This document shows positions 28,492 through 37,498 of a DNA stretch of 64,000 bases, piece after piece. The translations under genes and the position numbers were made by a program. This stretch comes from Kocuria varians. Its GTDB lineage: Bacteria > Actinomycetota > Actinomycetes > Actinomycetales > Micrococcaceae. The stretch is from assembly GCF_006539885.1 (NCBI RefSeq), contig NZ_BJNW01000001.1:186001-250000 (forward strand). The letters run 5' to 3'. Each line of letters starts with the position of its first letter. Within the stretch, counting starts at the first letter, position 1. The notes beneath the pieces are model-generated. The model was not told where the DNA came from. It saw nothing but the letters and a program-made list of their open reading frames with translations, and made no database searches.

Positions 28492-28809
28492 GTGACGAGC
28501 GAGAACACCCCGCAGCTCCACGAGAGCTCCACCCTGCGCGTGGTCCCCAACCACGACGCCTCCCGCTACGAACTCTGGGACGGGGACCAGTACATCGGCT
28601 TCCTGGGCGTGGAACGGCTTCCGGACGGCACCGTGGACCTGCAGCACACGATCATCTCCGAGAAGTTCGCGCGCCGCGGCTACGCGCGCACGCTCGTGAC
28701 CCGCGTGCTGGACGAGTACCGCGAGCAGGGCGTCAAGGTCCACCCCACGTGCAGCTACATCCGGAACTACATGGACCGCTTCCCCGCCTACCGGGACCTG
28801 CTGGCGTAG
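28492..28809 (+). CDS. Small GNAT-type N-acetyltransferase (YidJ/acetyltransf_CG-like)
   Basis: 105 residues from a GTG with GGAGG upstream. The shape is a minimal GNAT: beta strands around YELWDGDQYIGFLGVERL, the acyl-CoA region LQHTIISEKFARRGYARTLVTRVLDEYREQGVKV, then HPTCSYIRNYMDRFPAYRDLL. The last segment, with C-S-Y-I, is typical of this subfamily. Substrate unknown. It stands alone, 114 bases from folA and 115 from asd. Confidence 0.85.
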   Translation: MTSENTPQLHESSTLRVVPNHDASRYELWDGDQYIGFLGVERLPDGTVDLQHTIISEKFARRGYARTLVTRVLDEYREQGVKVHPTCSYIRNYMDRFPAYRDLLA

Positions 28810-28834
28810 CCCTCCGCCCCCGGGGCGCGCGGCT

Positions 28835-28876
28835 GAGACACCTTCGCGACCCCCGCGGCGGCGAAGGGGGCGTCTC
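28835..28876 (+). terminator. Terminator after the small acetyltransferase gene
   Basis: GAGACACCTTCGC pairs with GCGAAGG...CGTCTC around a GC-rich loop. It ends about 36 bases before the asd -10 element. GCGGCTGAGAC occurs just inside it and again at 28890-28900. Confidence 0.6.
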
Positions 28877-28912
28877 CTCCCCGGCGCACGCGGCTGAGAC
28901 GGCCCCCGCCGG

Positions 28913-28918
28913 TAGACT
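28913..28918 (+). promoter_or_regulatory. -10 element of asd, leaderless type
   Basis: TAGACT ends 6 bases before the asd ATG, the same hexamer and spacing as at moaA (8164-8169). Predicts transcription from the A of the start codon. Confidence 0.6.
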
Positions 28919-28924
28919 CGGGGC

Positions 28925-30061
28925 ATGACTTCACAACCCACGGCTGTAGGTTTCATCGGGTGGCGCGGCATGGTGGGCTCGGTGCTCATGGACCGGCTGC
29001 GCGCGGAGGGCGACTTCGCGGGGCTGGACCCCGTCTTCTTCTCCACGTCCAACGTCGGCGGTGCCGCACCCGAGATCGAGGGCGCCGGGGACACCGGCAC
29101 GCTGCAAGACGCGTACGACCTCGACGCCCTATCCCGGCTGCCCGTGATCGTGACCACCCAGGGTGGCGACTACACCAAGGCCGTGCACGGAGACCTGCGC
29201 GCCCGCGGCTGGGACGGCCTGTGGATCGACGCCGCCTCCACGCTGCGCATGAACGACAACGCCGTCATCGTGCTCGACCCCGTCAACCGGGACGTCATCG
29301 ACTCCGCCCTGGAACGCGGCGTCAAGGACTTCGTGGGCGGCAACTGCACGGTCTCGTGCATGCTCATGGGCCTGGGCGGGCTGTTCCGCAACGACCTCGT
29401 GGAGTGGGCCACGTCCATGACCTACCAGGCGGCCTCCGGCGGCGGTGCGCGCCACATGCGCGAGGTGCTCACCCAGTTCGGGGACCTGTACGGCGCGGTC
29501 GCGGACGAGCTCGCGGACCCGGCGTCGGCGATCCTGGAGATCGACCGCGCGGTGCTCGCGAAGCAGCGCAGCGGTGAGCTGGACACCACCCAGTTCGGGG
29601 TGCCGCTCTCCGGATCGCTCATCCCCTGGATCGACGCGGACCTGGGCAACGGGCAGTCCCGCGAGGAGTGGAAGGCGCAGGCCGAGACCAACAAGATCCT
29701 GGGCCGCGGTGGGGACAGCCCCGTGCCCGTGGACGGACTGTGCGTGCGGATCGCCGCCATGCGCTCCCACTCCCAGGCCCTCACCCTCAAGCTGCGGGAC
29801 GAGATTCCCGTGGCGGAGATCGAGCGGATCCTCGACGCGGACAACGAGTGGGCCACCGTGGTGCCCAACACCAAGGAGGACTCCGTGCGGGAGCTGACGC
29901 CCGTGGCCGCCTCCGGTTCCCTGCAGATCCCCGTGGGCCGCATCCGGCCCATGAGCATGGGCCCGCAGTACATCTCCGCGTTCACCGTGGGAGACCAGCT
30001 GCTGTGGGGTGCCGCGGAGCCGGTGCGGCGCATGCTGAAGATTGCCACCGGCACGTTGTGA
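28925..30061 (+). CDS. asd: Aspartate-semialdehyde dehydrogenase
   Basis: 378 residues, with the longer enteric-type organisation. It reduces aspartyl phosphate with NADPH toward lysine, threonine, methionine and diaminopimelate. The N-terminus has [18 protein letters not shown]. The catalytic cysteine lies in [31 protein letters not shown] and the late [16 protein letters not shown] are typical. The start is fixed by a -10 six bases upstream. Aspartokinase is not in the window. Confidence 0.96.
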   Translation: MTSQPTAVGFIGWRGMVGSVLMDRLRAEGDFAGLDPVFFSTSNVGGAAPEIEGAGDTGTLQDAYDLDALSRLPVIVTTQGGDYTKAVHGDLRARGWDGLWIDAASTLRMNDNAVIVLDPVNRDVIDSALERGVKDFVGGNCTVSCMLMGLGGLFRNDLVEWATSMTYQAASGGGARHMREVLTQFGDLYGAVADELADPASAILEIDRAVLAKQRSGELDTTQFGVPLSGSLIPWIDADLGNGQSREEWKAQAETNKILGRGGDSPVPVDGLCVRIAAMRSHSQALTLKLRDEIPVAEIERILDADNEWATVVPNTKEDSVRELTPVAASGSLQIPVGRIRPMSMGPQYISAFTVGDQLLWGAAEPVRRMLKIATGTL

Positions 30062-30173
30062 CCGCGGACGTGGCCTGAGGAGGCGGGCCGCAGGCGTCGT
30101 CGTCCGGCTCTGAGCCACGGGCCGCTCGGCAGCACCGCAGGCCCTGCCTCACGGCCCGTCGGGAGCGCACGAC

Positions 30174-30197
30174 GCCGCCCGGTACCGGCCGGGCGGC
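30174..30197. terminator. Terminator between asd and the PGPGW gene
   Basis: GCCGCCCGG/CCGGGCGGC, 9-bp perfect stem, between convergent genes. It touches the stop codon of the minus-strand gene (30199-30197). Bases 30062-30173 hold one copy of the recurrent GGCGTCGTCGTCC motif and nothing else I can name. Confidence 0.65.
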
Positions 30198-30601
30198 TAG
30201 GAGACCTCGGGGGCCTCGGCACGCAGGTGCCGGGGCCCCTGCGTCTGCCGGCACGGGCGCTCACTGGCCCTGCGGTAGCGGCGCTCGGCCACGAGGTTCG
30301 ACCACCAGCGCCACACGCGCAGCGCGAGCCGTTTGAGGCGCTGGGTGAGCCGGTGCGCCCACTCGAACTCGGTGCTCCAGATCCCGAGCCCCAGGAAGAT
30401 GGACAGCCAGCCCGGGCCGGGGGTCACGAGCATCACGATCCCGGCGAGGACGAAGAATCCCCCGAGCACGATCACCGTGCCCTTGTGCAGGATCCGCAGC
30501 ACGGGGTGTCGCTCGGACAGCGCCCGCAGCCGCAGCACGGCCTGGTGCACCCTGCCACCCTGCTCGCCGCGCTCGATCTCCTCGTGCAGCTCGGAGCTCA
30601 T
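30197..30601 (-). CDS. PGPGW-motif membrane protein
   Basis: 134 residues. The family motif TPGPGWLSIFLG sits between two membrane helices (about 42-60 and 66-80). The C-terminal part is basic and hydrophilic. This small actinobacterial membrane family (TIGR02611-like) has no known function. The ATG lies 16 bases after the murB stop, so it is likely cotranscribed with murB. Confidence 0.85.
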   Translation of the reverse strand: MSSELHEEIERGEQGGRVHQAVLRLRALSERHPVLRILHKGTVIVLGGFFVLAGIVMLVTPGPGWLSIFLGLGIWSTEFEWAHRLTQRLKRLALRVWRWWSNLVAERRYRRASERPCRQTQGPRHLRAEAPEVS

Positions 30602-30617
30602 GCGTGTCCCGCGCGGC

Positions 30618-31733
30618 TCACAGGGACAGTCCCACGAGCACGGGTTCCGGCACGAGCACGACCCCGGAGACCTCGGCCACGCCGCGCTGCACGGTGCGGG
30701 CCACCGCGGCGACGTCCTCGCCGGAGGCCCCGCCCCTGTTGGTCATGGCGAGCGTGTGCTTCGTGGACAGGGACGCCCGGCCCCCGGCCACGGACTCACC
30801 GTCCAGGTCCAGGAGCTCGTTGCGCGTACCGGGCAGGCCGAAGCCCTTGCCGAACCCGGCGTGGTCGATCAGCCAGGCGGCGGAGAACTTCACGGCACCC
30901 GGCAGCTCGTGGCCCCGCGCGTCGAGCACCGGGTAGCGCGGGGCGTCCGCGGGGATGCGGTCGGTCAGCTCCTCGTGGGAGACCACGGGGTTCGTGAAGA
31001 ACGAGCCAGTGCTGCAGGTGTCCCGGTCCGCGGGGTCCAGGACCATGCCCTTGCTCGCACGCAGCCGCAGCACGGTCTCCCGCACGAGCGCGGCGGGGGC
31101 GGTCTCTCCCACCTCCACGCCGAGCGCGGTGGCGAGCTGTGCGTAGCGCACCGGCAGGGACTCCTCCTGCCGCAGCAGCCGGAAGGTCACCGCCAGCACG
31201 ACGTGGCGTGGGGAGCCCGCGGTCATGCTTCGCTTCAGGGCGGAGTCCCGGTAGGAGAATGCGAGCTCCCCCGCGGTGAAGGTGCACTCGCGCCGCTCGG
31301 TGCGGTCCCACGTGCGCACGCTCTCGATCGTCTGGGAGACCTCGGCCCCGTAGGCGCCCACGTTCTGCACGGGCGTGGCCCCGGCGGTGCCCGGGATCCC
31401 CGCGAGGGTCTCCAGCCCGGCCAGCCCCCGCGCCACGGTCTCGCGCACGGCGTCGTCCCACGGATGGCCCGCGGCCACCTCCACGAGCACCGCGCCGTCC
31501 TCGGCCTCCGCGACGACGACGCCGCGCGAGGCCACGTGCACGACCGTTCCCTCGTAGGGTGCGTCCGAGGCGAGGATGTTGGAACCGCCACCCACGAGCA
31601 GCACGTGCTCGCCGGCGTCGTCCGCGGCGGTGACCGCGGCCAGCAGCTCCTCCTCAGTCTCGGCCCGCACGACCTTCGCGGCGGGGCCCCCCACGGCGGT
31701 GGTCGTGAGCTCGGACAGGCGCAGGGCATTCAT
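30618..31733 (-). CDS. murB: UDP-N-acetylmuramate dehydrogenase MurB
   Basis: 371 residues from the ATG at 31733. It uses FAD and NADPH to reduce UDP-GlcNAc-enolpyruvate to UDP-MurNAc. The FAD domain shows LLVGGGSNILASD and GIPGTAGATPVQNVGAYG. The proton-donor serine is in STGSFFTNPVV. AAWLIDHAGFGKGF is also conserved. I chose this start because TAGAGT ends 7 bases before it. A GTG three codons upstream (31742) is the alternative. The upstream gene's stop codon is part of that -10 hexamer. Confidence 0.94.
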   Translation of the reverse strand: MNALRLSELTTTAVGGPAAKVVRAETEEELLAAVTAADDAGEHVLLVGGGSNILASDAPYEGTVVHVASRGVVVAEAEDGAVLVEVAAGHPWDDAVRETVARGLAGLETLAGIPGTAGATPVQNVGAYGAEVSQTIESVRTWDRTERRECTFTAGELAFSYRDSALKRSMTAGSPRHVVLAVTFRLLRQEESLPVRYAQLATALGVEVGETAPAALVRETVLRLRASKGMVLDPADRDTCSTGSFFTNPVVSHEELTDRIPADAPRYPVLDARGHELPGAVKFSAAWLIDHAGFGKGFGLPGTRNELLDLDGESVAGGRASLSTKHTLAMTNRGGASGEDVAAVARTVQRGVAEVSGVVLVPEPVLVGLSL

Positions 31734-31740
31734 GAGCGCC

Positions 31741-31746
31741 ACTCTA
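31741..31746 (-). promoter_or_regulatory. -10 element of murB, overlapping the MaoC-gene stop
   Basis: Minus strand TAGAGT (31746-31741); its TAG is the stop codon of the upstream MaoC-like gene. Seven bases then the murB ATG, so a leaderless start is predicted. Confidence 0.55.
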
Positions 31747-32226
31747 GCCGCGGAACCTCACGACCGCCTGGGCCTTGACGAGCACCTTGAGGGCCTTCGC
31801 CTCGGCGGGATCCGTGTCCGGCTCGGAGAGGTCCGGGGCGGTGACGGTCAGGTCCACGCGCGCGGTGCGTGCCTCGGGGTCCACGGCACCCACCACGCCG
31901 CTCACGGAGAGCGTGGTGCTGGGCGTGGCGGCGGTGTCGAAGGTGTTCGGAACCACCACGGGCTTCGTGAAGCGGGTCTGGTAGTCCACGACCGCTCCCG
32001 GATCGCCGACCCACTCGGTGACGAGCCCCACGGCCGCCCCCATGGTGAACATGCCGTGCGCGATTACGTTGGGCAGGCCCACCGACCGCGCGAACGGCTC
32101 GTTCCAGTGGATCGGGTTCATGTCCCCGGACGCCCCCGCGTAGGCCACGAGGTCCGCACGGGAGACCTCCACGGTGCGCTCCCCCACGGGCTGGCCCTTC
32201 TCGACGGTCTCGAACTCCACGGTCAC
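31744..32226 (-). CDS. MaoC-like dehydratase (HadB-type)
   Basis: 160 residues from a GTG at 32226 that overlaps the upstream stop (GTGA). The (R)-hydratase 2 motif is intact: YAGASGDMNPIHWNEPFA with the catalytic Asp and His (D35, H40), then NVIAHGMFTMG. In mycobacteria the neighbouring pair HadA-HadB dehydrates 3-hydroxyacyl-ACP in FAS-II. Here the pair could serve a similar acyl dehydration, but mycolic acids are not expected in Micrococcaceae, so the real substrate is open. Confidence 0.9.
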   Translation of the reverse strand: MTVEFETVEKGQPVGERTVEVSRADLVAYAGASGDMNPIHWNEPFARSVGLPNVIAHGMFTMGAAVGLVTEWVGDPGAVVDYQTRFTKPVVVPNTFDTAATPSTTLSVSGVVGAVDPEARTARVDLTVTAPDLSEPDTDPAEAKALKVLVKAQAVVRFRG

Positions 32227-32672
32227 TGCTCCTCACCTCGCACCAGCAGCGACGACACGGTGGTCGCCACCTTCTCGCCGTCCACCGTGGTGATCTCCAC
32301 GCGAGAGGTCACCATGGCGCCGCCGCCCAGGGGACGCACCGCGTCCACCGTGACGGCCGCGGTCAGCTCGTCCCCCGCCACGATCGGGCGGTGGTGCGTG
32401 AACCGCTGGTCCGCGTGCACCACGCGGGAGAAGTCGATGCCGGCCTCGGGGTCGTTGACCAGGGCGGCGTCCGCGCGCTGGGAGACCACGATGGCGAACG
32501 TGGGCGGCGCCACGAGGTCCGCGTACCCGGCGGTCCGGGCGGCGTCGACGCGGTGGTGTGCGGGATCCGTGGCCTTCACGGCGGCGGCGAACTCGCGGAT
32601 CTTCTCGCGGCCCACCTGGTACGGGGCGATGGACGGGTAGGTCCTGCCCACCACGTCTGCGGATACGGACAT
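32223..32672 (-). CDS. FAS1-like/HadA-type dehydratase domain protein (UPF0336)
   Basis: 149 residues from an ATG with GAGGAGAGC before it. It begins MSVSADVVGRTYPSIAPYQVGREKIREFA, the UPF0336 signature, and has a hot-dog fold with PPTFAIVV and the HADQRFTHHRPIVAGDEL segment. It lacks the catalytic Asp/His of the MaoC partner and so likely acts as the substrate-holding subunit of a heterodimer, as HadA does. The stop overlaps its partner's start. Confidence 0.9.
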   Translation of the reverse strand: MSVSADVVGRTYPSIAPYQVGREKIREFAAAVKATDPAHHRVDAARTAGYADLVAPPTFAIVVSQRADAALVNDPEAGIDFSRVVHADQRFTHHRPIVAGDELTAAVTVDAVRPLGGGAMVTSRVEITTVDGEKVATTVSSLLVRGEEQ

Positions 32673-32707
32673 GCTCTCCTCGATTCCTCACGGGGCGTTC
32701 GCAGGTC

Positions 32708-32713
32708 AGCCTA
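32708..32713 (-). promoter_or_regulatory. -10 element for the HadA/HadB-like pair
   Basis: Minus strand TAGGCT (32713-32708), giving a leader of about 30 bases. No clear -35. Confidence 0.4.
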
Positions 32714-32756
32714 TCGGGTGGGCGCCCGCCGGGAGGGCGGGTCCGGGCAACGGAAA

Positions 32757-32786
32757 AGGCGCCGCTCCCCGAGGGGAACGGCGCCT
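32757..32786 (-). terminator. Terminator of the tRNA-Thr/tRNA-Met transcript
   Basis: On the minus strand an 8-bp stem (AGGCGCCG/CGGCGCCT with an inner CCCC/GGGG pair) is followed by TTTTCCG. It lies 7 bases past the tRNA-Met 3' end. Confidence 0.85.
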
Positions 32787-32792
32787 GAACGG

Positions 32793-32866
32793 TAGCGGTG
32801 GACGGGCTCGATCCGTCGACCTCACGATTATGAGTCGTGCGCTCTAACCAGCTGAGCTACACCGCC
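32793..32866 (-). tRNA. tRNA-Met, elongator (anticodon CAT)
   Basis: 74 bases. Acceptor GGCGGTG/CACCGCT (last pair G-U), anticodon loop CTCATAA giving CAT, discriminator A, CCA not fully encoded. The standard pairing at the acceptor end argues against an initiator tRNA, which has an unpaired first base. A tRNA-Ile2 (lysidine) is the alternative for CAT, but the body matches actinobacterial elongator tRNA-Met. Confidence 0.9.
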
Positions 32867-32919
32867 ACATCAATGATGAAACCCACGATTCACGAGGAAT
32901 CGCAGGTGGTCATCATGAG

Positions 32920-32991
32920 AGCCCCGACCGGGAATCGATCCCGGGACCTCCATCTTACCAAGATGGCGCTCTACCACTGAGCTATCGGGGC
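32920..32991 (-). tRNA. tRNA-Thr (anticodon GGT)
   Basis: 72 bases. Acceptor GCCCCGA/TCGGGGC, anticodon loop CTTGGTA giving GGT, T-loop GGATCGATTCC. CCA is not encoded. It is 53 bases upstream of tRNA-Met, probably on one transcript. Confidence 0.95.
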
Positions 32992-33001
32992 AACGCGGGA
33001 T

Positions 33002-33031
33002 ACTCTAACAGCATCCCGCCGCCTCGCACAA
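33002..33031 (-). promoter_or_regulatory. Promoter of the tRNA-Thr/tRNA-Met operon
   Basis: Minus strand -35 TTGTGC (33031-33026), 18 bases, -10 TAGAGT (33007-33002), then 10 bases to the tRNA-Thr 5' end. The rest of 33032-33268 shows no convincing gene; short open frames there look accidental. Confidence 0.65.
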
Positions 33032-33268
33032 AACAGGCGGGCGGGGCCGTGGCCGAGGGCCGCCGCGGACGACCGGGAGCGGCGTCGTCGACGGCGCGTG
33101 CCCGGTTGCACCGAGGCCACCGCCGCCCGATCGGGCCGCCCCCCCCACGCGGCGCGGCTGATGCTGCCCAGTGGAGTGAATGCAGCCCAGGGCCCCGGAA
33201 TCTGCAACAACGGAGCAAACGCAGCAGGTTTCGGGACGCACGTGCCGTCACCCCAGCCCCGGAGACGC

Positions 33269-33308
33269 GAGCGGCCCCTCGCCCCGCGCTCGGGGTGAGG
33301 GGCCGCTC
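33269..33308 (-). terminator. Terminator of the DEAD-box helicase gene
   Basis: GAGCGGCCCCTC/GAGGGGCCGCTC with inner GCCCC/GGGGT, a 17-bp nearly perfect stem just past the helicase stop. Confidence 0.85.
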
Positions 33309-33322
33309 AGGCGTGGGCCGGA

Positions 33323-35470
33323 TCAGCGGCCGGAGTAGCCGCCGTTGTTCTTGCCGTAGCTCTTCTTGCGCGGACGGTCCTGGTAGGAGGAGCCGCCGCC
33401 GCGGGGACGTCCGCCGCGGTCGTCGCGGTAGCCGCCACGATCGCCACGGTCATCGCGGTAGCCACCACGGTCACCGCGGTCGGAGCGCGGCCGGTCGTTG
33501 CGCGGGCCGCGGTCGTCGCGGAAACGGTTGCCGCCGCGCGAGCCGCCGGGGCCGCGGTCCTCCTGGATGCGGATGGGGGTGCCGTTGATCTGGGTGCGGG
33601 AGAGCTTGTCCAGCGTGCCGGCGGGCAGGTTCTCGGGCAGGCCCACCAGGGTGAAGGTCGGGCGGATGTCGATCGCACCGATCTGCGAGCCGTTCAGCCC
33701 GCCCTCGTGCGTGAGGGCGCCCACCACGGAACCGGGCTGCACGCGGTCGCGGTGACCCACGGCCAGCTTGTAGGTTCGCATGCCGGACTCCTCGCCCGGG
33801 GCGCGCCGGTTGCGGGGCCCACCGGTCTCCTTGCGGTCGCGGTCGCGCTTGCGCTGCGGCAGCTCGGGAAGGTCCTCCACGAGGAACGGACGCCCGTTCT
33901 GCGCGATCACGGCGAGCGCCGCGGCGATCTCCACGGCGTCGACGTCGTGCTCGGACTCGTAGCGCTCCACAAGGTCGCGGAACAGGGTGAGGTCCTCCGA
34001 CTCGATGGTCTCCTCGATCTGCTGCGCGAAGTTGTCCTTGCGGGTCTGGTTGACCTCGTCCGTGGACGGCACGCGCATCTGCTCGACGGGCTGGCGGGTT
34101 GCTTTCTCGATGGCGCGCAGCAGGTACTTCTCGCGCGGCGTCATGAACAGGATCGCCTCGCCCTTGCGACCGGCGCGGCCCGTGCGGCCGATGCGGTGCA
34201 CGTAGGACTCGGTGTCGTGGGGAATGTCGTAGTTGACCACCAGGGAGATGCGCTCCACGTCCAGGCCGCGGGCGGCGACGTCCGTGGCCACGAGGATGTC
34301 GATCTTGCCGTCGCGCAGGGAGTCGACGGTGCGCTCACGCAGGTTCTGGGGGATGTCGCCGTTGATCGCGGCCGCGGTGTAGCCGCGGGCCTTGAGCTTG
34401 TCCGCGATCTCCTCGGTGGCGGCCTTGGTGCGCACGAAGACGATCACGCCGTCGTAGTCCTCGACCTCCAGCACGCGGGTCATGGCGTCCAGCTTGTGGG
34501 GGCCCATGACCTGCATGTACCGCTGGCGGGTGTTGGTTCCCGTGGTGGTCTTGGCCTTGACCGTGATCTCCTGCGGGTCGCGCAGGTACTGCTGGGCGAT
34601 CCGGCGGATGGCCTTGGGCATGGTCGCGGAGAACAGCGCGACCTGCTTCTCGGTGGGGGTCTGCGCGAGGATCTTCTCGACGTCCTCGGAGAAGCCCATG
34701 CGCAGCATCTCGTCCGCCTCGTCGAGCACCACGTAGGCGATGTCGTCGAGCTTCAGAGAGCCCTTGCTGAGGTGGTCGATCACACGGCCGGGCGTGCCCA
34801 CGACCACCTGAGCGCCGCGCTTGAGGCCGGCGAGCTGGGGACCGTAGGAGGAACCGCCGTAGACGGGCAGCACGGTGAAGTCGTCCAGGTGGGTTGCGTA
34901 GGAGCCGAAGGCCTCCGCCACCTGCAGCGCGAGCTCGCGGGTGGGGGCCAGCACGAGCACGCGGGTGCTGCGCTGCGGGCCGTGCAGGTCCGAGAGCTCC
35001 GCGAGCTTGGACAGCGCCGGCACCGCGAACGCGGCGGTCTTGCCGGTTCCGGTCTGGGCGAGGCCGACGACGTCGCGGCCGCTGAGCAGCGCGGGGATCG
35101 TCGCCGCCTGGATGGGCGAGGGGTACTCGTAGCCGACCTCGTCCAGGGCGGCCAGCACACGCCCGTCCACGCCGAGCTCGGCGAAGGTGGGCAGGTTCGG
35201 CTCGTCCGAGGAGCCCGAGGACTTCTCGGCGGACGCGCCAGTGGTGGCCTCCGGCTCGGAGCGCGTCTTGCGCTGCACGGGGGCCTCGGCCTTCTCAGCG
35301 GCCGGGGCCGGAGTGGTCTCGTCCGCGACGGCGGCGGGCTCGGCAGCCGGCGCGTCCTGCGCGGCGGCGGGAGCGGCGTCGACGTCGACGACCGTGGTCT
35401 CGCCGGGCTCGCTCGCGGGAGCCACGGTGTGGGTGGTCGTGCTGGCTTCGGGGATGTTGTCAGTGGGCAT
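33323..35470 (-). CDS. DEAD-box RNA helicase (DeaD/CsdA type)
   Basis: 715 residues. A disordered Ala/Pro/Glu-rich N-terminus (1-92) precedes the helicase core: Q motif near 96-122, Walker A AQTGTGKT (138-145), DEAD at 250-253, SATMP, and the second RecA domain with [14 protein letters not shown] and [14 protein letters not shown] DbpA-like RNA-binding domain ([21 protein letters not shown]) follows at about 585-655, and then a basic tail of Arg-Gly-Asp-Tyr repeats. DeaD/CsdA helicases unwind RNA during ribosome assembly and cold shock. The ATG follows GAGG. A possible -10 lies about 135 bases upstream, so the leader is long, as for cold-shock helicases. Confidence 0.95.
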   Translation of the reverse strand: MPTDNIPEASTTTHTVAPASEPGETTVVDVDAAPAAAQDAPAAEPAAVADETTPAPAAEKAEAPVQRKTRSEPEATTGASAEKSSGSSDEPNLPTFAELGVDGRVLAALDEVGYEYPSPIQAATIPALLSGRDVVGLAQTGTGKTAAFAVPALSKLAELSDLHGPQRSTRVLVLAPTRELALQVAEAFGSYATHLDDFTVLPVYGGSSYGPQLAGLKRGAQVVVGTPGRVIDHLSKGSLKLDDIAYVVLDEADEMLRMGFSEDVEKILAQTPTEKQVALFSATMPKAIRRIAQQYLRDPQEITVKAKTTTGTNTRQRYMQVMGPHKLDAMTRVLEVEDYDGVIVFVRTKAATEEIADKLKARGYTAAAINGDIPQNLRERTVDSLRDGKIDILVATDVAARGLDVERISLVVNYDIPHDTESYVHRIGRTGRAGRKGEAILFMTPREKYLLRAIEKATRQPVEQMRVPSTDEVNQTRKDNFAQQIEETIESEDLTLFRDLVERYESEHDVDAVEIAAALAVIAQNGRPFLVEDLPELPQRKRDRDRKETGGPRNRRAPGEESGMRTYKLAVGHRDRVQPGSVVGALTHEGGLNGSQIGAIDIRPTFTLVGLPENLPAGTLDKLSRTQINGTPIRIQEDRGPGGSRGGNRFRDDRGPRNDRPRSDRGDRGGYRDDRGDRGGYRDDRGGRPRGGGSSYQDRPRKKSYGKNNGGYSGR
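33421..33480. repeat. Two 30-base tandem repeats in the helicase tail
   Basis: 33421-33450 and 33451-33480 are near-identical 30-mers that encode [10 protein letters not shown]-type units on the minus strand. Such RGG-like tails bind RNA; the repeat could change copy number between strains. Confidence 0.8.
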
Positions 35471-35605
35471 GGAAGAACCTCGCTTCGGTGGAATGGAATG
35501 ACTGGCACCGGTGCGAGCGGAACGTTCCGCTGAATGTCCAGGACCGACGTGCCGGTGACGGCGAAACGGTGACGTATGGACAGAGAACCGGGATGATTAG
35601 CCTCC

Positions 35606-35611
35606 ATCCTA
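35606..35611 (-). promoter_or_regulatory. Possible -10 of the helicase gene
   Basis: Minus strand TAGGAT (35611-35606), with the next gene upstream ending at 35630. It implies a 5' leader of about 130 bases. Confidence 0.4.
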
Positions 35612-35629
35612 GCGCACCGCGACCCCGGT

Positions 35630-37342
35630 TCAGGGCGTTTTCCGGGCCACCGCGATGTTCGCCTCGTCACTGACCACCGTGTAGTCGTGCCCGTAGACCT
35701 CGCGCGCGTAGTCGGCGACATCCGTGGGAGGGGCACCGCCCCACGTGGCCCCGGCGCGGTCCACGACCACGTACTCCGGGGCGGGATCCTCCCCGTTGCC
35801 GATCCATTGCACGTCCGTCCGGCTCACGAGCGCGTTCATGAGGGTGAGGTCCGTGGCCACGCTCGCCCCGCGGGGGATCCGCTCCACCGCGGCGGTCTTG
35901 GCCTGGGCGCGCGGATCCGGCTGCCACGCCTGCGCGGTGGCCAGCTGCGCGAGCGGCTGCTGGGTGCCGAGCACCAGCGCGATGACGAGTGCCGCCCACG
36001 GCGCACCGGCCGCGAGCCTGCCCAGCACCGGGGCGTCCCAGCCGGAGGCGCGGCCGCCGGGCCGGCCCGCCACGGCGCGGCGTCGTGCCCGGGCGGCGTC
36101 CCCGCGCAGCCGCACGAGCGCGTCCACCAGGGCCACGAAGACCACCGGCATCAGCACGGCGCTGTAGTGCCAGCCGGGGCCCCAGTAGCCGTCGTTGGGC
36201 GAGAGCATGCGCCAGGCGAGCGTGGGCAGCGCCACGAGCGCGATCGGTGAGCGCACCGCCACCACGGCACCGGCCAGCAGCAGGAGCAGCCACGTGACCA
36301 GCTTCGCGGCGGGCACCACGAGCAGGACCACCGCCGCGGCGGGGTCCCGCACGAACCCGCCGAGGTCCAGCTTGTCCGCGTAGGCGAACTCTCCCGCCGG
36401 GTTCAGCGCCGGCAGCACCACACCCACCGCGAGCGCGGTGACCAGCAGCCCCCACAGCACGAGACCCGCACCGCACCACAGCTCGCGGGTGCGGCGCAGG
36501 GTGCGCAGGTCGCTGCGCCACTGCGCGCGGTCGAGGACGACGACGCCGCCCGCTCCCCCGGCGGGGGCGGGGGTTGCGTCGCGGGCTGCGGCGGTACAGC
36601 GGAGCGCCGGGCGCCGGTACGAGGCCACGAACCCGGCCAGGCGGCGTCGTGCCACAGGCCACCAGCGCCGCACGAACGGCAGCGCCGCGCGGCCGAGCAT
36701 CAGCACCCCGATCATCGCGACCGTGACGCCCAGGTCCTCCTTGACCAGCGCGACCGGTGCGGCCCACACCGTGGCGGCCGTGACCCGCCGCTCCCGCCAC
36801 GCGGTCAGGGACAGCGCGAGCAGGGGCACCGCCAGCGCGATCTCGTGGAACTGCACCGATACGGCGTTCTGCAGCCCGAAGCTTAACGCGTATGCAAGCC
36901 CCACGGCCAGCGCCGCACCCGGTCGCAGCGCCCGCACGGCGCACCCGGTCACCACGGCGGCCGAGATGCCGAACAGCACGTCCTGCGCGAGCATCAGCGT
37001 CAGGGCGGACGGGAAGAGCGTGTACAGGGGTGTCAGCAGGATCAGCAGCGGGTGGAAGTGGTCTCCCAGCAGGTTGAAGCCGTGCCCCTTGAGGTCCACC
37101 ACGGGACCGTGGCCGGAGGCGTAGGAGCAGAGCAGCTGGGTGAAGATCGCGTCGTCCCACGAGGGCACCTCCCAGCGGATCCACTGGCTCCACGAGAACG
37201 AGCAGTACAGGGCGGTGGCGAGCAGACCCACGAGGAGGGGCAGGAGCCGGGCGGCCCGCCGTGCGCGGAGGTCATCCGGGCCGGTGCTGCCGTGGGGCTC
37301 GGGCGCGGCTACCGGGTGGGGGGTCGTGTGCTGCGGTGCCAC
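35630..37342 (-). CDS. DUF2079 polytopic membrane protein
   Basis: 570 residues from a GTG at 37342. About ten membrane segments are seen, the first at 32-52. The conserved DUF2079 part is WDDAIFTQLLCSYASGHGPV with DLKGHGFNLLGDHFHPLLILLTPLY, which resembles the loop of GT-C glycosyltransferases. So a lipid-linked sugar transferase is possible. The long basic loop near 225-275 is poorly conserved. The C-terminal 100 residues form a soluble domain (VATDLTLMNALVSRTDVQWIG). It is divergent from the glycosylase gene. Confidence 0.85.
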   Translation of the reverse strand: MAPQHTTPHPVAAPEPHGSTGPDDLRARRAARLLPLLVGLLATALYCSFSWSQWIRWEVPSWDDAIFTQLLCSYASGHGPVVDLKGHGFNLLGDHFHPLLILLTPLYTLFPSALTLMLAQDVLFGISAAVVTGCAVRALRPGAALAVGLAYALSFGLQNAVSVQFHEIALAVPLLALSLTAWRERRVTAATVWAAPVALVKEDLGVTVAMIGVLMLGRAALPFVRRWWPVARRRLAGFVASYRRPALRCTAAARDATPAPAGGAGGVVVLDRAQWRSDLRTLRRTRELWCGAGLVLWGLLVTALAVGVVLPALNPAGEFAYADKLDLGGFVRDPAAAVVLLVVPAAKLVTWLLLLLAGAVVAVRSPIALVALPTLAWRMLSPNDGYWGPGWHYSAVLMPVVFVALVDALVRLRGDAARARRRAVAGRPGGRASGWDAPVLGRLAAGAPWAALVIALVLGTQQPLAQLATAQAWQPDPRAQAKTAAVERIPRGASVATDLTLMNALVSRTDVQWIGNGEDPAPEYVVVDRAGATWGGAPPTDVADYAREVYGHDYTVVSDEANIAVARKTP

Positions 37343-37498
37343 CGGTTCTCCGTCCGGGATCGATGCGGGCCGTCAGGTGGTGGGGGCGACGCCGGGGGGA
37401 CGTCGAGGAGCACGGTCCTTGCGGGCCGGCGCTCCAGGAGTCAAGGTACCGCGCGCGGCCCCGTTGTGCGTGTCGGTGCGCGGTGCGACTCTGAACGC

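Noticed and set aside
32673-32792. rpmG (L33) between tRNA-Met and the HadA-like gene, as I recall for some actinobacteria
   Set aside because: The gap is only 120 bases and holds a promoter and a terminator, with no zinc-ribbon frame.
33005-33251. Overlapping short minus-strand frames of 78-89 codons upstream of tRNA-Thr
   Set aside because: They cover the tRNA promoter and end at the tRNA; no family features.
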